NCBI GenBank assembly: GCA_937880585.1
Contig: CALFMR010000285.1
Span: 1-14,328, forward strand
From: an uncultured Acidobacteriota bacterium
GTDB taxonomy: Bacteria; Acidobacteriota; Vicinamibacteria; Vicinamibacterales; SCN-69-37
DNA: 14,328 bases
Reading direction: 5' to 3'
Part shown: in pieces, positions 7,647 through 14,328 of the stretch
How positions within the stretch are numbered: position 1 is the stretch's first letter
Layout of the letters: each line of letters begins with the position of its first letter
Notes under the pieces: generated by a model
Seen by the model: only the letters and a program-made list of their open reading frames with translations
Databases searched by the model: none
What the model was told of the DNA's origin: nothing
Program-made: the position numbers and the translations under genes

Positions 7647-8324
7647 TTACTTCGCCTGCTTCAAGGCTACCAGCTTCGTCATGTCGACCGACTCGACGAG
7701 CTGGCGCACGGGATCGACGCTCGCCACGTCGTCGCCGGTCGCGCGGACGATGAATCGTCCGCCCGCGACGGCCGTGACCTCCGCATGGTGGGACGGCGCG
7801 TTCCACTCCTCGAAGCCCGGCTGATTCGCGATCGTCGCCGCGCGCGTGAATCCGTCGTCGGATCGCTCGGAATAGCCCGACTGCAGGAACATCGAAACTG
7901 GCGCGAGCAGCAGTTGACTGAGTGCGGTGTCGGAAATCTCGAGCTCGATTTCGCTGTTGTCCTTGCGATAGTGCGCTTCGGCGCGCGAGTGCGAGACGGG
8001 CATCGACACTTGTTCGCCCTTCGGATCGGTGCGTGTCCAGCCGTCCATTTCCGGCAAGAGCGCCTGCAGCGACTCGTAGTCGACCGCCTTCGCGGATCCC
8101 TGGGCCATCGCCTCGAGCCCGTGCGCCATCTGCGCGACGCCCGCGGCCATCTGCTGCGAGCCCTTCTCGGCGCCTTTGGCCATTTCCTGCGCGCCGTCCT
8201 GCACCGCCTGCGCGCCTTCGTGGACCGTCGCGGCCGCGCCTGACGACGGTGGCGGCGTGGACGATTGACCGCAGCCGACGGCCGCCGCGGCGACGAATCC
8301 CGCGATGAGAAGGTGAGTCCGCAT
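7647..8324 (-). CDS. lipoprotein with heptad-like helical N-region
   Basis: Product of 225 residues not assigned to a family. The N-terminus is a lipoprotein signal with lipobox AVGC (Cys18). After a Ser/Pro linker, residues about 35-80 form an Ala/Gln/Met/Gly-rich helix with 7-residue periodicity (GAQAVQD, GAQEMAK, then QMAAGVA, QMAHGLE), likely a coiled coil or amphipathic surface. The rest (about 85-225) is a mixed alpha/beta domain (LLPEMDGWTRTDP, ELEISDTALSQLL, GGRFIVRATGDDV) with no catalytic motif that I can see. ATG 8324 is supported by AGGAGG at 8333-8338, 8 bases upstream. A 92-base gap separates it from the permease gene, so it may have its own promoter, although it shares strand and order with the TRAP block. 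Membrane-anchored periplasmic localisation is inferred from the lipobox. Confidence 0.85.
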   Translation of the reverse strand: MRTHLLIAGFVAAAAVGCGQSSTPPPSSGAAATVHEGAQAVQDGAQEMAKGAEKGSQQMAAGVAQMAHGLEAMAQGSAKAVDYESLQALLPEMDGWTRTDPKGEQVSMPVSHSRAEAHYRKDNSEIELEISDTALSQLLLAPVSMFLQSGYSERSDDGFTRAATIANQPGFEEWNAPSHHAEVTAVAGGRFIVRATGDDVASVDPVRQLVESVDMTKLVALKQAK

Positions 8325-8332
8325 CACGCGTG

Positions 8333-8338
8333 CCTCCT
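8333..8338 (-). promoter_or_regulatory. strong Shine-Dalgarno for the lipoprotein gene
   Basis: AGGAGG on the - strand, 8 bases before ATG 8324. It fixes the start at the lipoprotein signal and rules out the long upstream open frame. Confidence 0.85.
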
Positions 8339-8379
8339 GAAGGTGTCGAGAATACCAGTATCGCCGTGGGGGCCGAGCC

Positions 8380-8395
8380 CGGCGGCCGCCCGCCG
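8380..8395 (-). other. GC-rich inverted repeat in the permease-lipoprotein gap
   Basis: CGGCGG and CCGCCG form a 6-bp stem with a 4-base loop (CCGC) about 20 bases after the permease stop. No U-run follows on the - strand, so it may be a weak or factor-assisted transcription pause, or chance. A smaller ATAC-CA-GTAT inverted repeat lies at 8352-8361, nearer the lipoprotein gene, in the only AT-richer part of the gap, where a promoter could sit. Confidence 0.25.
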
Positions 8396-8416
8396 TGCCC
8401 GCGCACGAGCCCTGCG

Positions 8417-10225
8417 TCAGCCGCGTCCCAGCCAGGTGAGCAGGCCCATCGTCAACCAGGGCACGTACGTGATGAGCAGCACGCCGCCGGCCAGGATGCC
8501 GAGCATCGGCAGCGTCGCCCACGTCACTTCGAGCACGGGCTTCTTGAAGCGATAGGAGGCGAGCAGGAGATTCAGCCCGAGCGGCGGATGCAGATAGCCG
8601 AGCTCCAGGTTCGCGATGAAGATGACGCCGAGGTGGACGAGGTTGATGTCGAACACCTGCGCCAACGGAATGATGAGCGGCACGACGACGACGATCGCGG
8701 AGAAGATATCCATGACCGTGCCGACGAGCAGCAGGAACACGTTCAGGCACAGCAGGAACACCCACTTCGACTGGACGTGCGATTGCGTCCAGTCGATGAG
8801 CTGCATCGGCACCTGCGCGTTGACGAGATAGTTGGTGAGCCCGACGGCGACCGCGAGGATGATCAGCACGCCGCCGACGAGCGCCACGCAGTCGCTCGAG
8901 ACCTTCAGCACGTCGCGCCAGGACGGCAGGTCGCGATGGATGAACCGCTGCACGATGAGCGCGTAGAGCGCGGCGAGCGCGGCCGACTCCGACGTCGTCG
9001 CATATCCGCCGAGGAGCGCGACCAGCACGACGACCGGCAGCAGGAATTCCCACTTCGCTTCCCAGACGCCGGCGACGGCTTCCCGTACGCGGAACGGCGA
9101 GCGTGCGGCTTTCGAGCGCACGGCTTCGCGCACGCCGAGCGCGGCGATGAGCCCGAGCAGCAGCAATCCCGGCAGGAGACCGCCGATGAAGAGATCCTCG
9201 ATGGCGACGTTCTGCGCGACGATGCCGTAGAGAATCAGCGGCACGGAGAGCGGGAAGAGCAGGCCGAGCGATCCGGACGCGGTCAGCAGGCCGATCGAGA
9301 ACCGCTCGCGATAGCCCTCCTTGAGGAGCGCGGGCAACAGCAGGCCGCCGAGCGCGAGGATCGTGACGCCCGATCCGCCCGTGAAAAGCGTGAAGAACGC
9401 ACAGAGCGTCGCGGCGGCGACCGCCGTACCGCCGGGAATCCAGCCAACGAGCCCGCGTAGCGCGCGGAGCAGGCGTTCGGACGACTTGCCTTCAGCGAGC
9501 AGAAAACCCGTCAGCGTGAAGAGCGGGATGGCCGCCAGGTTGGCCGACGGCGACGTCAGTTCTTCGTACGCCTTGATGAGCGGCACGATCGGGCTGCTCG
9601 CGTCGATGAAGAACGCCACCATCGCGATGCCGCCGAGCAACGCGAAGATCGGCATGCCGACGACGCCCGCGGCGAGGATGGCGACGAGCCACGGCCAGAG
9701 CGCCTGGCCCTCGAGCAGTTCCTGATGACCGGTGAGCCACACGCCGAGCACGATGCCGAGCGCCGCGATCGCGCGGCCGATCCAGCCGGGCGACGCGCGC
9801 CACACGAGCCGGGCCGCGATGAGCCCGAACGCCACGGGGAAGACCACGGCCGAGATCCAGACGGGAACGTTGACCGCGATGATGTCGCCGGCCGCGCGCT
9901 CGGTCGTGACGAGATCCCATCCGCCGATGGCGAACATCATCGAGACGGCTGCGCCGGCGAAGGCCGCGATGACGTGCGTGGCCTTGCCGATCGACGCGGG
10001 CAGGAACTCGCCCGTCGCGAGCGTGAGCAGCTTGCCCTCGCGCGCCGCGATGGCCGCGCCGAGCAATCCGACCCAGAGCGTCAGGTTCTGCGCGAACGGC
10101 GCCGCGCCGGGAATGCCCGTGCCGAACACGCGGCGAACGGCGATCTCGGCCAGCGGCAGCAGCATGATGCCGCCGAGGGCGAGCGTGGCGACGACGTTTT
10201 CGACGCGGTTCGCGAGCGCGCGCAT
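8417..10225 (-). CDS. TRAP transporter fused permease (DctQ-DctM)
   Basis: Inner-membrane permease of 602 residues combining both TRAP membrane subunits. Residues about 1-145 match the small DctQ subunit (four TM helices, ending near FGLIAARLVW), and about 170-600 the large DctM subunit (around 12 TM helices). DctM signatures are visible: FTGGSGVTILALGG (281-294), YATTSESAALAALYA (408-422), MDIFSAIVVVVPLIIP (505-520) and LGYLHPPLGLNLL (542-554). It uses an ion gradient (usually sodium) to import solute delivered by the periplasmic binding protein. The last motif has His546 where Thr is usual (TPPxG). ATG 10223-10225 overlaps the binding-protein stop by one base (TAATG), so the two are co-translated. 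Together with the adjacent TatT and binding-protein genes it completes a transporter. The substrate is unknown. Confidence 0.93.
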   Translation of the reverse strand: MRALANRVENVVATLALGGIMLLPLAEIAVRRVFGTGIPGAAPFAQNLTLWVGLLGAAIAAREGKLLTLATGEFLPASIGKATHVIAAFAGAAVSMMFAIGGWDLVTTERAAGDIIAVNVPVWISAVVFPVAFGLIAARLVWRASPGWIGRAIAALGIVLGVWLTGHQELLEGQALWPWLVAILAAGVVGMPIFALLGGIAMVAFFIDASSPIVPLIKAYEELTSPSANLAAIPLFTLTGFLLAEGKSSERLLRALRGLVGWIPGGTAVAAATLCAFFTLFTGGSGVTILALGGLLLPALLKEGYRERFSIGLLTASGSLGLLFPLSVPLILYGIVAQNVAIEDLFIGGLLPGLLLLGLIAALGVREAVRSKAARSPFRVREAVAGVWEAKWEFLLPVVVLVALLGGYATTSESAALAALYALIVQRFIHRDLPSWRDVLKVSSDCVALVGGVLIILAVAVGLTNYLVNAQVPMQLIDWTQSHVQSKWVFLLCLNVFLLLVGTVMDIFSAIVVVVPLIIPLAQVFDINLVHLGVIFIANLELGYLHPPLGLNLLLASYRFKKPVLEVTWATLPMLGILAGGVLLITYVPWLTMGLLTWLGRG

Positions 10226-11253
10226 TACTTCGCGTGCGCTTTGCGGAACGCGTTTCGCTCCTGGACCGCGAGGTCGTAGACGTCGGCCGGCACCATGTTG
10301 CCGCGCATCGTCGCGACCATCTTCTCAGCCGCCGTGTGGAACTCGGCGGCCGCCTGCGGCGAGAGCGTCGTGACCTGGAGTCCTCGCGCCTTCATCGTCG
10401 TCACCGACTCGGCGTCCTGCTTGGGCGCATCGGTCAGGATGCGCGTCTGGAACGCCTTGGCCGCGTCGAGCACGACCTTCTGATCCGCGGCGTCGATCTT
10501 GTTCCACGCCGTGTTGGTCATGACGAGCGCGCCGACGAGCGGCGCCACGCGGACGTCGAGCATGTACTTCGCGTCGCGGAAGATCTGCAGCACGAGCGCG
10601 GGATAGGGCGGGCTCGGCGCCGTGTCGATCATGCCGGTCGTGAGCTTGAGCTGCGCCGGGATGTCATTGGCCGAGAGCGCGACGGGATGGAAGCCGTTGT
10701 TCTTGTACCACTCCACCATGCGGTCGTCGCCCTGGCTCGTGTAGAGCTTGGCCTGCTTGACGTCGTCGAGCGTGCGCAGCGGCTTCTTCGAGAAGAGCTG
10801 GACCCAGCCGCCGCTTCCCCACGCGAGCAGATGAAAGCCCTTGGCCTCGAGCCGCTGTTCGAGGATCGGCGTGAGCTTCTGCTGGACGTCGGTGGCTTCG
10901 GCGTCGTTCTGGAAGAAGAACGGCATGCCGAAGACGTTGAATGCGTCGTCGATCTGCGAGAGGCCGGCGACCATGAGCAGGTTGGCCTGGAGCTGATCGA
11001 CGCCGGGCCGCATCATCCGGATCGTCGAAGGCTCGTCACCCTGCGTGCCGCCCGGATAGACGATGAGCTTGACGCGGCCGCTCGTGCCGGTGGTCCAGGC
11101 GGCGCCCATGTCGAGCAGCGCCTTGTGCCACGTCGAGTTGACCGGCGCTTGCGTGGCGAGCTTGATGGTGAGCGGCGCCCGGGCGAGCCCGGGCACGGCG
11201 AGCGCGGCCACGAGCGCGAGACACAGAGCGAGCGAGCGGATCGAGCCTGACAT
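10225..11253 (-). CDS. TRAP transporter substrate-binding protein (DctP/TatP type)
   Basis: Periplasmic solute-binding subunit of 342 residues. The signal peptide spans 1 to about 26 (GLARA/PLT), with no lipobox. The DctP fold follows: IKLATQAPVNSTWHKALLDM (30-49), VKLIVYPGGTQGDE (61-74), FNVFGMPFFFQN (105-116), GSGGWVQLFSKKPLRTLDDVK (147-166), LSANDIPAQLKLTTGMIDT (193-211) and a C-terminal helical region. In typical DctP proteins the sheet strand after 'DLKG' carries an Arg that pairs with the substrate carboxylate; here that strand reads AKLYTSQGDD, with Tyr171 at the place I would expect the Arg. This resembles the situation proposed for the TatT-partnered binding proteins of Treponema. 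GGAGG at + strand 11261-11265 lies 7 bases before the ATG. The gene follows tatT by 29 bases and overlaps the permease start. Confidence 0.9.
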   Translation of the reverse strand: MSGSIRSLALCLALVAALAVPGLARAPLTIKLATQAPVNSTWHKALLDMGAAWTTGTSGRVKLIVYPGGTQGDEPSTIRMMRPGVDQLQANLLMVAGLSQIDDAFNVFGMPFFFQNDAEATDVQQKLTPILEQRLEAKGFHLLAWGSGGWVQLFSKKPLRTLDDVKQAKLYTSQGDDRMVEWYKNNGFHPVALSANDIPAQLKLTTGMIDTAPSPPYPALVLQIFRDAKYMLDVRVAPLVGALVMTNTAWNKIDAADQKVVLDAAKAFQTRILTDAPKQDAESVTTMKARGLQVTTLSPQAAAEFHTAAEKMVATMRGNMVPADVYDLAVQERNAFRKAHAK

Positions 11254-11260
11254 CCCCAGT

Positions 11261-11265
11261 CCTCC
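11261..11265 (-). promoter_or_regulatory. Shine-Dalgarno for the TRAP binding-protein gene
   Basis: GGAGG on the - strand, 7 bases before ATG 11253. It fixes the start inside a much longer open frame that runs back over tatT. Confidence 0.75.
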
Positions 11266-11282
11266 AGTTGTCGTGACGCGCG

Positions 11283-12206
11283 TCAGTTGGCGAAACGCGC
11301 GTCGATCTGATCGAGCAGCGCGCGCGCGCGGCGCTGCGTGATGAGCGTGACGAGCCGATTCGACGGATCTTTTTCCGGGTCGATGGCGAGCGCCTGGTTG
11401 AGCAGCGATTCGAACTCCGCGCGATTCTGCGCGGGCACGTCGACGCCGGTCGCGAGCGCGACGTACGGCCCCGGCGAGTCGCCGTGCTGCAGCGCGACGG
11501 CACGAGTGAAGTGCTCGCGCGCCTGCGCCGGACTGCCGCCGAGCGCCTCGGGCAGGCTGTCGAGCGTGATGAGCAGCTCGTGGATCGCGCCGTGGTTCCA
11601 CGACTCGTCGAGCGCGAGCGCGCGGTCGGCCAGCGCGCGGACGGTCGGCAGATCGACGACGAGGTCCGGCTGGTCGATGCCGAGCGAGATCGCGGCGCCC
11701 CAGGACGCGGCCGTCCAGTAGAGCATCGGCACGTCTTTCTTCTGCGCCTTCGCCAACGCAGCCACCGGATCGGCCAACAGTTTGTCGTGGATGCCGTGGA
11801 AGCGGACGTCCATCGCCCGGAGGCAGTAATCGCGTCCGCGGACGTACAGACGGAGGGCGCGGTCGCGCAGCGCCTTGGACTCGTCGTGGTGCGCCTCGCC
11901 GAGCACGTCGGCGTCCGTCTCGACGAACGCGAACGCGTACTCCGTGAACGCGCTGCACGTCGCCACGAGCAGCGGGCCGTGATTCGGCACCGACTCGAGC
12001 AGCGACTCGTACAGCTTCAACGCGAACGGCAGGGCGTCGCGCACGAGCTCCGGGTCGTTGTCACGCGAAAAGACGTCGCCGCTCTCGGCCAGCGTGTTGG
12101 CGACGGTCTTGACGGCCATCGTCTTGATGGAACACGCCGGCAGAATGGCGAGGGCGGCCGCGAGGACGAGGATTCCGGCGGCTCGGGCATGGAGCGGCTG
12201 ACGCAT
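11283..12206 (-). CDS. TatT-type TPR lipoprotein (TRAP transporter T-component)
   Basis: Lipoprotein of 307 residues matching the TatT (TRAP T-component) family, known from Treponema pallidum Tp0956, which has TPR-like helical hairpins and partners a DctP-type protein. The lipobox is LPAC (Cys25) after a basic start (MRQPLHARAAG). Family-like segments include YESLLESVPNHGPLLVATCS (early helices), FTEYAFAFVETDAD, LYWTAASWGAAISLG and NHGAIHELLITLDSLPEALG, followed by further TPR-like helices ending in DQIDARFAN. The T-component is thought to help pass ligand to or from the binding protein; here that protein is the next gene, 29 bases downstream. ATG 12206 gives the lipoprotein signal; an in-frame ATG at 12272 would overlap the VWA gene and spoil the signal. 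No clear Shine-Dalgarno is visible, so expression may rely on coupling. Confidence 0.9.
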   Translation of the reverse strand: MRQPLHARAAGILVLAAALAILPACSIKTMAVKTVANTLAESGDVFSRDNDPELVRDALPFALKLYESLLESVPNHGPLLVATCSAFTEYAFAFVETDADVLGEAHHDESKALRDRALRLYVRGRDYCLRAMDVRFHGIHDKLLADPVAALAKAQKKDVPMLYWTAASWGAAISLGIDQPDLVVDLPTVRALADRALALDESWNHGAIHELLITLDSLPEALGGSPAQAREHFTRAVALQHGDSPGPYVALATGVDVPAQNRAEFESLLNQALAIDPEKDPSNRLVTLITQRRARALLDQIDARFAN

Positions 12207-12252
12207 CACGAAAAAACACACTATCCGGGATGGGCGGGTCGTGACAAATGCA

Positions 12253-13236
12253 TCAGGGCGTCGCGTCGGCATGCCGCGCCAGGTAGCTGCGCCGTGCCCG
12301 GACCGTCACGCCGGGCCGGTCGACGGTCACCGTGAGCGCGTGCAGCTTGTTGTCGAACCGCTCGGGGACGAACCCGAGCGCGTACTGATGGTGCAGCTCG
12401 TTCATGACGGCCGTGAACGTCGCGTTCACGTCGTCGTGCTCGCTGAGCAGGAAGTGGCCGCCGCCCGTCTGGCGCGCGAGCTGGCGCAGGGCCTCGGTCG
12501 GCGGCGGGTTGCGGAAGCGCGGATCGCCGCGGAAGACCTCGCTCGCGCTCGGTGCGAGCGGTACTTCCGCGAGGTTGGCGAGCGGCGTCGACCGGAACTG
12601 CACGACGTAGATCATCACGTCCTCGGCCCGCGCCCGCGCCAGGATGTCCGCCTCGCGCGCCGTGCTGATCGTGTCCATGCCGTCGGTGAAGAGCAGGATG
12701 ATGCGGCGGCCGCCGAGCGGCTCGAGCGCGGTCATCGTCTCGGCGACCGCGTCCCAGAGTTTCGTCGGGTTGCCGATGTGCAGGCCCGTGCGGAGCGACT
12801 GGAGCAGCGCATCGCGGTCGCTCGTGAACGTCGGACTGAGGTCGATGCGATCGCTGAAGCTGCCGACGCGCGCGCGGTCGGTCGGCAGCATACGGATGAC
12901 GAACTGCTCGGCCGCCATCTGCGCGAGCTCGAGGTTCAACGTCATGCTCGCGCTCGTGTCGACGAGGAGCGCGGCGGTGATCGGCTGGACGCCGTTGCCG
13001 AACGTCGTGATCGTCTGCGGCCGGCCGTCGTCTTCGACCGTGAAGTCGTCGCGATGCAGATTCAGCACGAGCTCGCCATCGCGATCCAGGACCGTCGCGA
13101 AGATGCCGACCGTCTCCGTGCCGCCGCGGAAGACGGGCGGTTGCTGCGCGTCGTCCGATTGCGCACCGCGCACGCCGAGCGTGCCTGCCGCCGCGAGGGC
13201 GACCGCGAGGACGAGCGCAAGTCGGACGCGCGCCAT
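12253..13236 (-). CDS. secreted VWA-domain protein (second of tandem pair)
   Basis: Secreted protein of 327 residues of the VWFA-related Acidobacterial type. A signal peptide (1 to about 24, VRG/AQ) precedes a beta-rich N-terminal strand set (GIFATVLDRDGELVLNLHRDDFTVEDDG, 44-71), then a VWA fold. The MIDAS metal site is intact: DTSAS (Asp93, Ser95, Ser97), Thr158 in GNPTKLWDA and TDG (184-186). A C-terminal segment (HQYALGFVPERFDNKLHALTV, then ARRSYLA) is shared with the upstream paralogue. Compared with that paralogue it carries about 30 extra residues (near 213-247, Pro-rich). VWA proteins of this kind bind protein partners through the bound metal ion; the partner is unknown. It starts 10 bases after the paralogue's stop and lies 46 bases upstream of tatT. 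No Shine-Dalgarno is visible. Confidence 0.9.
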   Translation of the reverse strand: MARVRLALVLAVALAAAGTLGVRGAQSDDAQQPPVFRGGTETVGIFATVLDRDGELVLNLHRDDFTVEDDGRPQTITTFGNGVQPITAALLVDTSASMTLNLELAQMAAEQFVIRMLPTDRARVGSFSDRIDLSPTFTSDRDALLQSLRTGLHIGNPTKLWDAVAETMTALEPLGGRRIILLFTDGMDTISTAREADILARARAEDVMIYVVQFRSTPLANLAEVPLAPSASEVFRGDPRFRNPPPTEALRQLARQTGGGHFLLSEHDDVNATFTAVMNELHHQYALGFVPERFDNKLHALTVTVDRPGVTVRARRSYLARHADATP

Positions 13237-13246
13237 GGTGCGGCGA

Positions 13247-14182
13247 TCAGTGCGACGGCGGCGCCTCGTCCGGGCCCGTCAGCCCGGTCGCGCCCGCCAC
13301 GGCGAGATAGCTCTTGCGCGCACGGGCCGTCATGCCCGGCACCTTGACGCGCACGTCGAGCGCGTGGACCGTGCCGTCGAGTTGGGCGTCGATGCCAAGC
13401 ACGTACTGGCGGTGCAGCTCGTCGGCGACGCGTGTGAACGTGGCATTGAGATCGGCCGTCCGTGAAAGCTCGAAGTAGCCGCCACCGGTCGCCTCGGCGA
13501 GCTGGCGGAGGTGGCGGTCGGGACGCGTTGTCTGGCCGAGGATGTGGCTCTCGAGGCCAATCGCGTAAATCATGTAGTCCTCGTTCTGCGCCCGCGTGAG
13601 GACGTCCTTGAAGCTGCGCCGTTGACTGGTTTCGTCCTCGCCGTCCGTGAAGACGAGGACGACGCGGCGCCCGGTCTCGCGCGAGAGCGCCGTCATGCTC
13701 TCGTCGATCGCGTCCCACAAGAAGGTCGGGTTGCCGAACTGGATGTCGTTGTGGAGGATGCGGATGAGCTCGTCGCGATCGTGCGTGAACGTCGGGCTGA
13801 TGATGATCTTCTCCGAGAAGCTGCCGATGCGCGCCTGATCGGCGGGCAAGAGGCGCGTGACGAAGCGCTCGGCCGCCTGCTTCAACAGATCGAGGTTCAT
13901 CGTCATGCTCCCGCTCGTGTCGAGCATGACGACCACGGTGATCGGCTGGACATCGCTCTTGAAGAGCGTGATCGGCGCCGGTTTCAGGTTGTCGAAGACC
14001 TCGAAGTGCTCCTGCTGCAGGTCGGGGACGAGCCGGCCGTCCTGGTCGGTCACCGTTGCGTAGATGGCGACCGTCTGCGACGAGCTGCGGAACGTCGGCG
14101 TCTGAGCCGCGAGCGGCCCACCGGTCAGGACCAGGCCGGCGGCCACGAGGGAAACGAGCACAAGGGAAGGGACAAGTCTCAT
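13247..14182 (-). CDS. secreted VWA-domain protein (first of tandem pair)
   Basis: Secreted protein of 311 residues, the closest visible relative of the next gene and of the same VWFA-related Acidobacterial type. The signal peptide is 1 to about 26 (PLAA/QTP). An N-terminal strand set (AIYATVTDQDGRLVPDLQQEHFEVFDN, 39-65) leads into the VWA fold with MIDAS residues Asp88, Ser90, Ser92 (DTSGS), Thr153 (GNPTFLWDA) and TDG (179-181), followed by EDE. The C-terminal core RQYVLGIDAQLDGTVHALDV and ARKSYLAVAG is shared with the paralogue. I chose ATG 14182 because the signal peptide begins there; ATG 14212 adds ten residues (MSDPAPPGSL) and is also possible. Neither has a clear Shine-Dalgarno. It is the first gene of the - strand block; its promoter should lie in the region to its right. 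Confidence 0.88.
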   Translation of the reverse strand: MRLVPSLVLVSLVAAGLVLTGGPLAAQTPTFRSSSQTVAIYATVTDQDGRLVPDLQQEHFEVFDNLKPAPITLFKSDVQPITVVVMLDTSGSMTMNLDLLKQAAERFVTRLLPADQARIGSFSEKIIISPTFTHDRDELIRILHNDIQFGNPTFLWDAIDESMTALSRETGRRVVLVFTDGEDETSQRRSFKDVLTRAQNEDYMIYAIGLESHILGQTTRPDRHLRQLAEATGGGYFELSRTADLNATFTRVADELHRQYVLGIDAQLDGTVHALDVRVKVPGMTARARKSYLAVAGATGLTGPDEAPPSH

Positions 14183-14221
14183 AAGCGACCCGGGCGGCGC
14201 GGGATCACTCATAAGACTACG

Positions 14222-14263
14222 ACGGGACGGGAAATAGGTGACAGGGGACAGGGATCAGGGGGG
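14222..14263 (+). repeat. G-tract cluster upstream of the VWA genes (possible G-quadruplex)
   Basis: Five runs of three or more G occur within 40 bases (14224-14226, 14229-14231, 14244-14247, 14251-14253, 14258-14263), with GGGGACAGGGATCAGGG near the right. It lies just upstream of the VWA start on the - strand, where a promoter or 5' leader would be. Formation of a G-quadruplex is possible but not shown. Confidence 0.3.
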
Positions 14264-14273
14264 AGCGGCCTCA

Positions 14274-14297
14274 CGCGAAGCCGCGAAGATCGCGAAG
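14274..14297 (+). repeat. three spaced CGCGAAG units, possible interspersed repeat
   Basis: CGCGAAG occurs at 14274-14280, 14282-14288 and 14291-14297 with 1- and 2-base spacers. Nothing coding overlaps it. It may be part of a longer interspersed repeat cut by the window edge; a related CGCGAG occurs a little further right. Confidence 0.4.
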
Positions 14298-14328
14298 TAA
14301 AGAAGTTGACACCGCGAGCCCCCGAGCA

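Noticed and set aside
7606..8406. N-terminal extension of the secreted TPR gene
   Set aside because: The open frame continues upstream but overlaps the lipoprotein gene in another frame and is Arg/Gly-rich; the Met at 7605 begins a signal peptide with AGGA before it.
8325..9053. N-terminal extension of the lipoprotein gene
   Set aside because: It lies over the permease gene; AGGAGG before ATG 8324 and the lipobox define the true start.
8330..9460. + strand open frame opposite the TRAP permease
   Set aside because: It is extremely Glu/Arg/Asp/Gln-rich, as expected for the complement of a hydrophobic membrane-protein gene.
12207..12252. Possible intrinsic terminator between the second VWA gene and tatT
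   Set aside because: There is a run of six T on the - strand (12211-12216), but I find no convincing stem directly before it, and tatT begins at once.
14306..14311. TTGACA as a -35 promoter box on the + strand
   Set aside because: The window ends 17 bases later, so no -10 can be assessed, and it lies within the repeat-like stretch.

Overview
This 14.3 kb window is GC-rich bacterial DNA, densely coded and with no mobile elements, rRNA, tRNA or CRISPR that I can see. Two tandem secreted VWA proteins of the type called 'VWFA-related Acidobacterial domain', together with the high GC and a TRAP transporter carrying a TatT lipoprotein, suggest an Acidobacteriota genome, perhaps a Vicinamibacteria-like lineage. 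That placement is inference, not a measured result. No stretch above about 300 bases lacks a gene; the longest non-coding piece is the roughly 146 bases at the right edge.

Left part, + strand (1-5270). The 3' end of an alpha/beta-hydrolase esterase is followed by a three-gene run. It consists of a CHASE2-domain class III adenylate cyclase, a secreted M48 zinc metalloprotease that overlaps the cyclase stop by 4 bases (ATGA), and, 30 bases on, an MscS-type channel with a C-terminal cyclic-nucleotide-binding domain. The simplest reading is a self-contained circuit: an extracytoplasmic signal sensed by CHASE2 raises cAMP, which gates or tunes an inner-membrane channel, with a periplasmic protease made alongside.

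Right part, - strand, read from 14182 down to 5221. The order is two secreted VWA paralogues, a TatT-type TPR lipoprotein, a DctP-type TRAP substrate-binding protein, a fused DctQ-DctM permease, a lipoprotein with a heptad-like helix, a secreted TPR protein, a single-pass membrane protein, and a secreted Gly/Tyr-rich protein made of two long internal repeats. Junctions are tight in most places: 10 bases between the VWA genes, 46 to tatT, 29 to the binding protein, a 1-base TAATG overlap to the permease, and TAG/ATG abutment between the TPR and membrane-protein genes. Gaps of 92 bases (before the lipoprotein) and 87 bases (before the repeat protein) may carry internal promoters. The core is a TPR-associated TRAP (TPAT) transporter, a sodium/proton-driven solute importer known best from Treponema. 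Its binding protein lacks the usual carboxylate-binding Arg position, so its substrate may not be an ordinary organic acid.

The two blocks converge and overlap by 50 bases at 5221-5270 (channel C-terminus against repeat-protein C-terminus). The right edge upstream of the VWA genes holds a G-rich tract and three spaced CGCGAAG units that look like a non-coding interspersed repeat.
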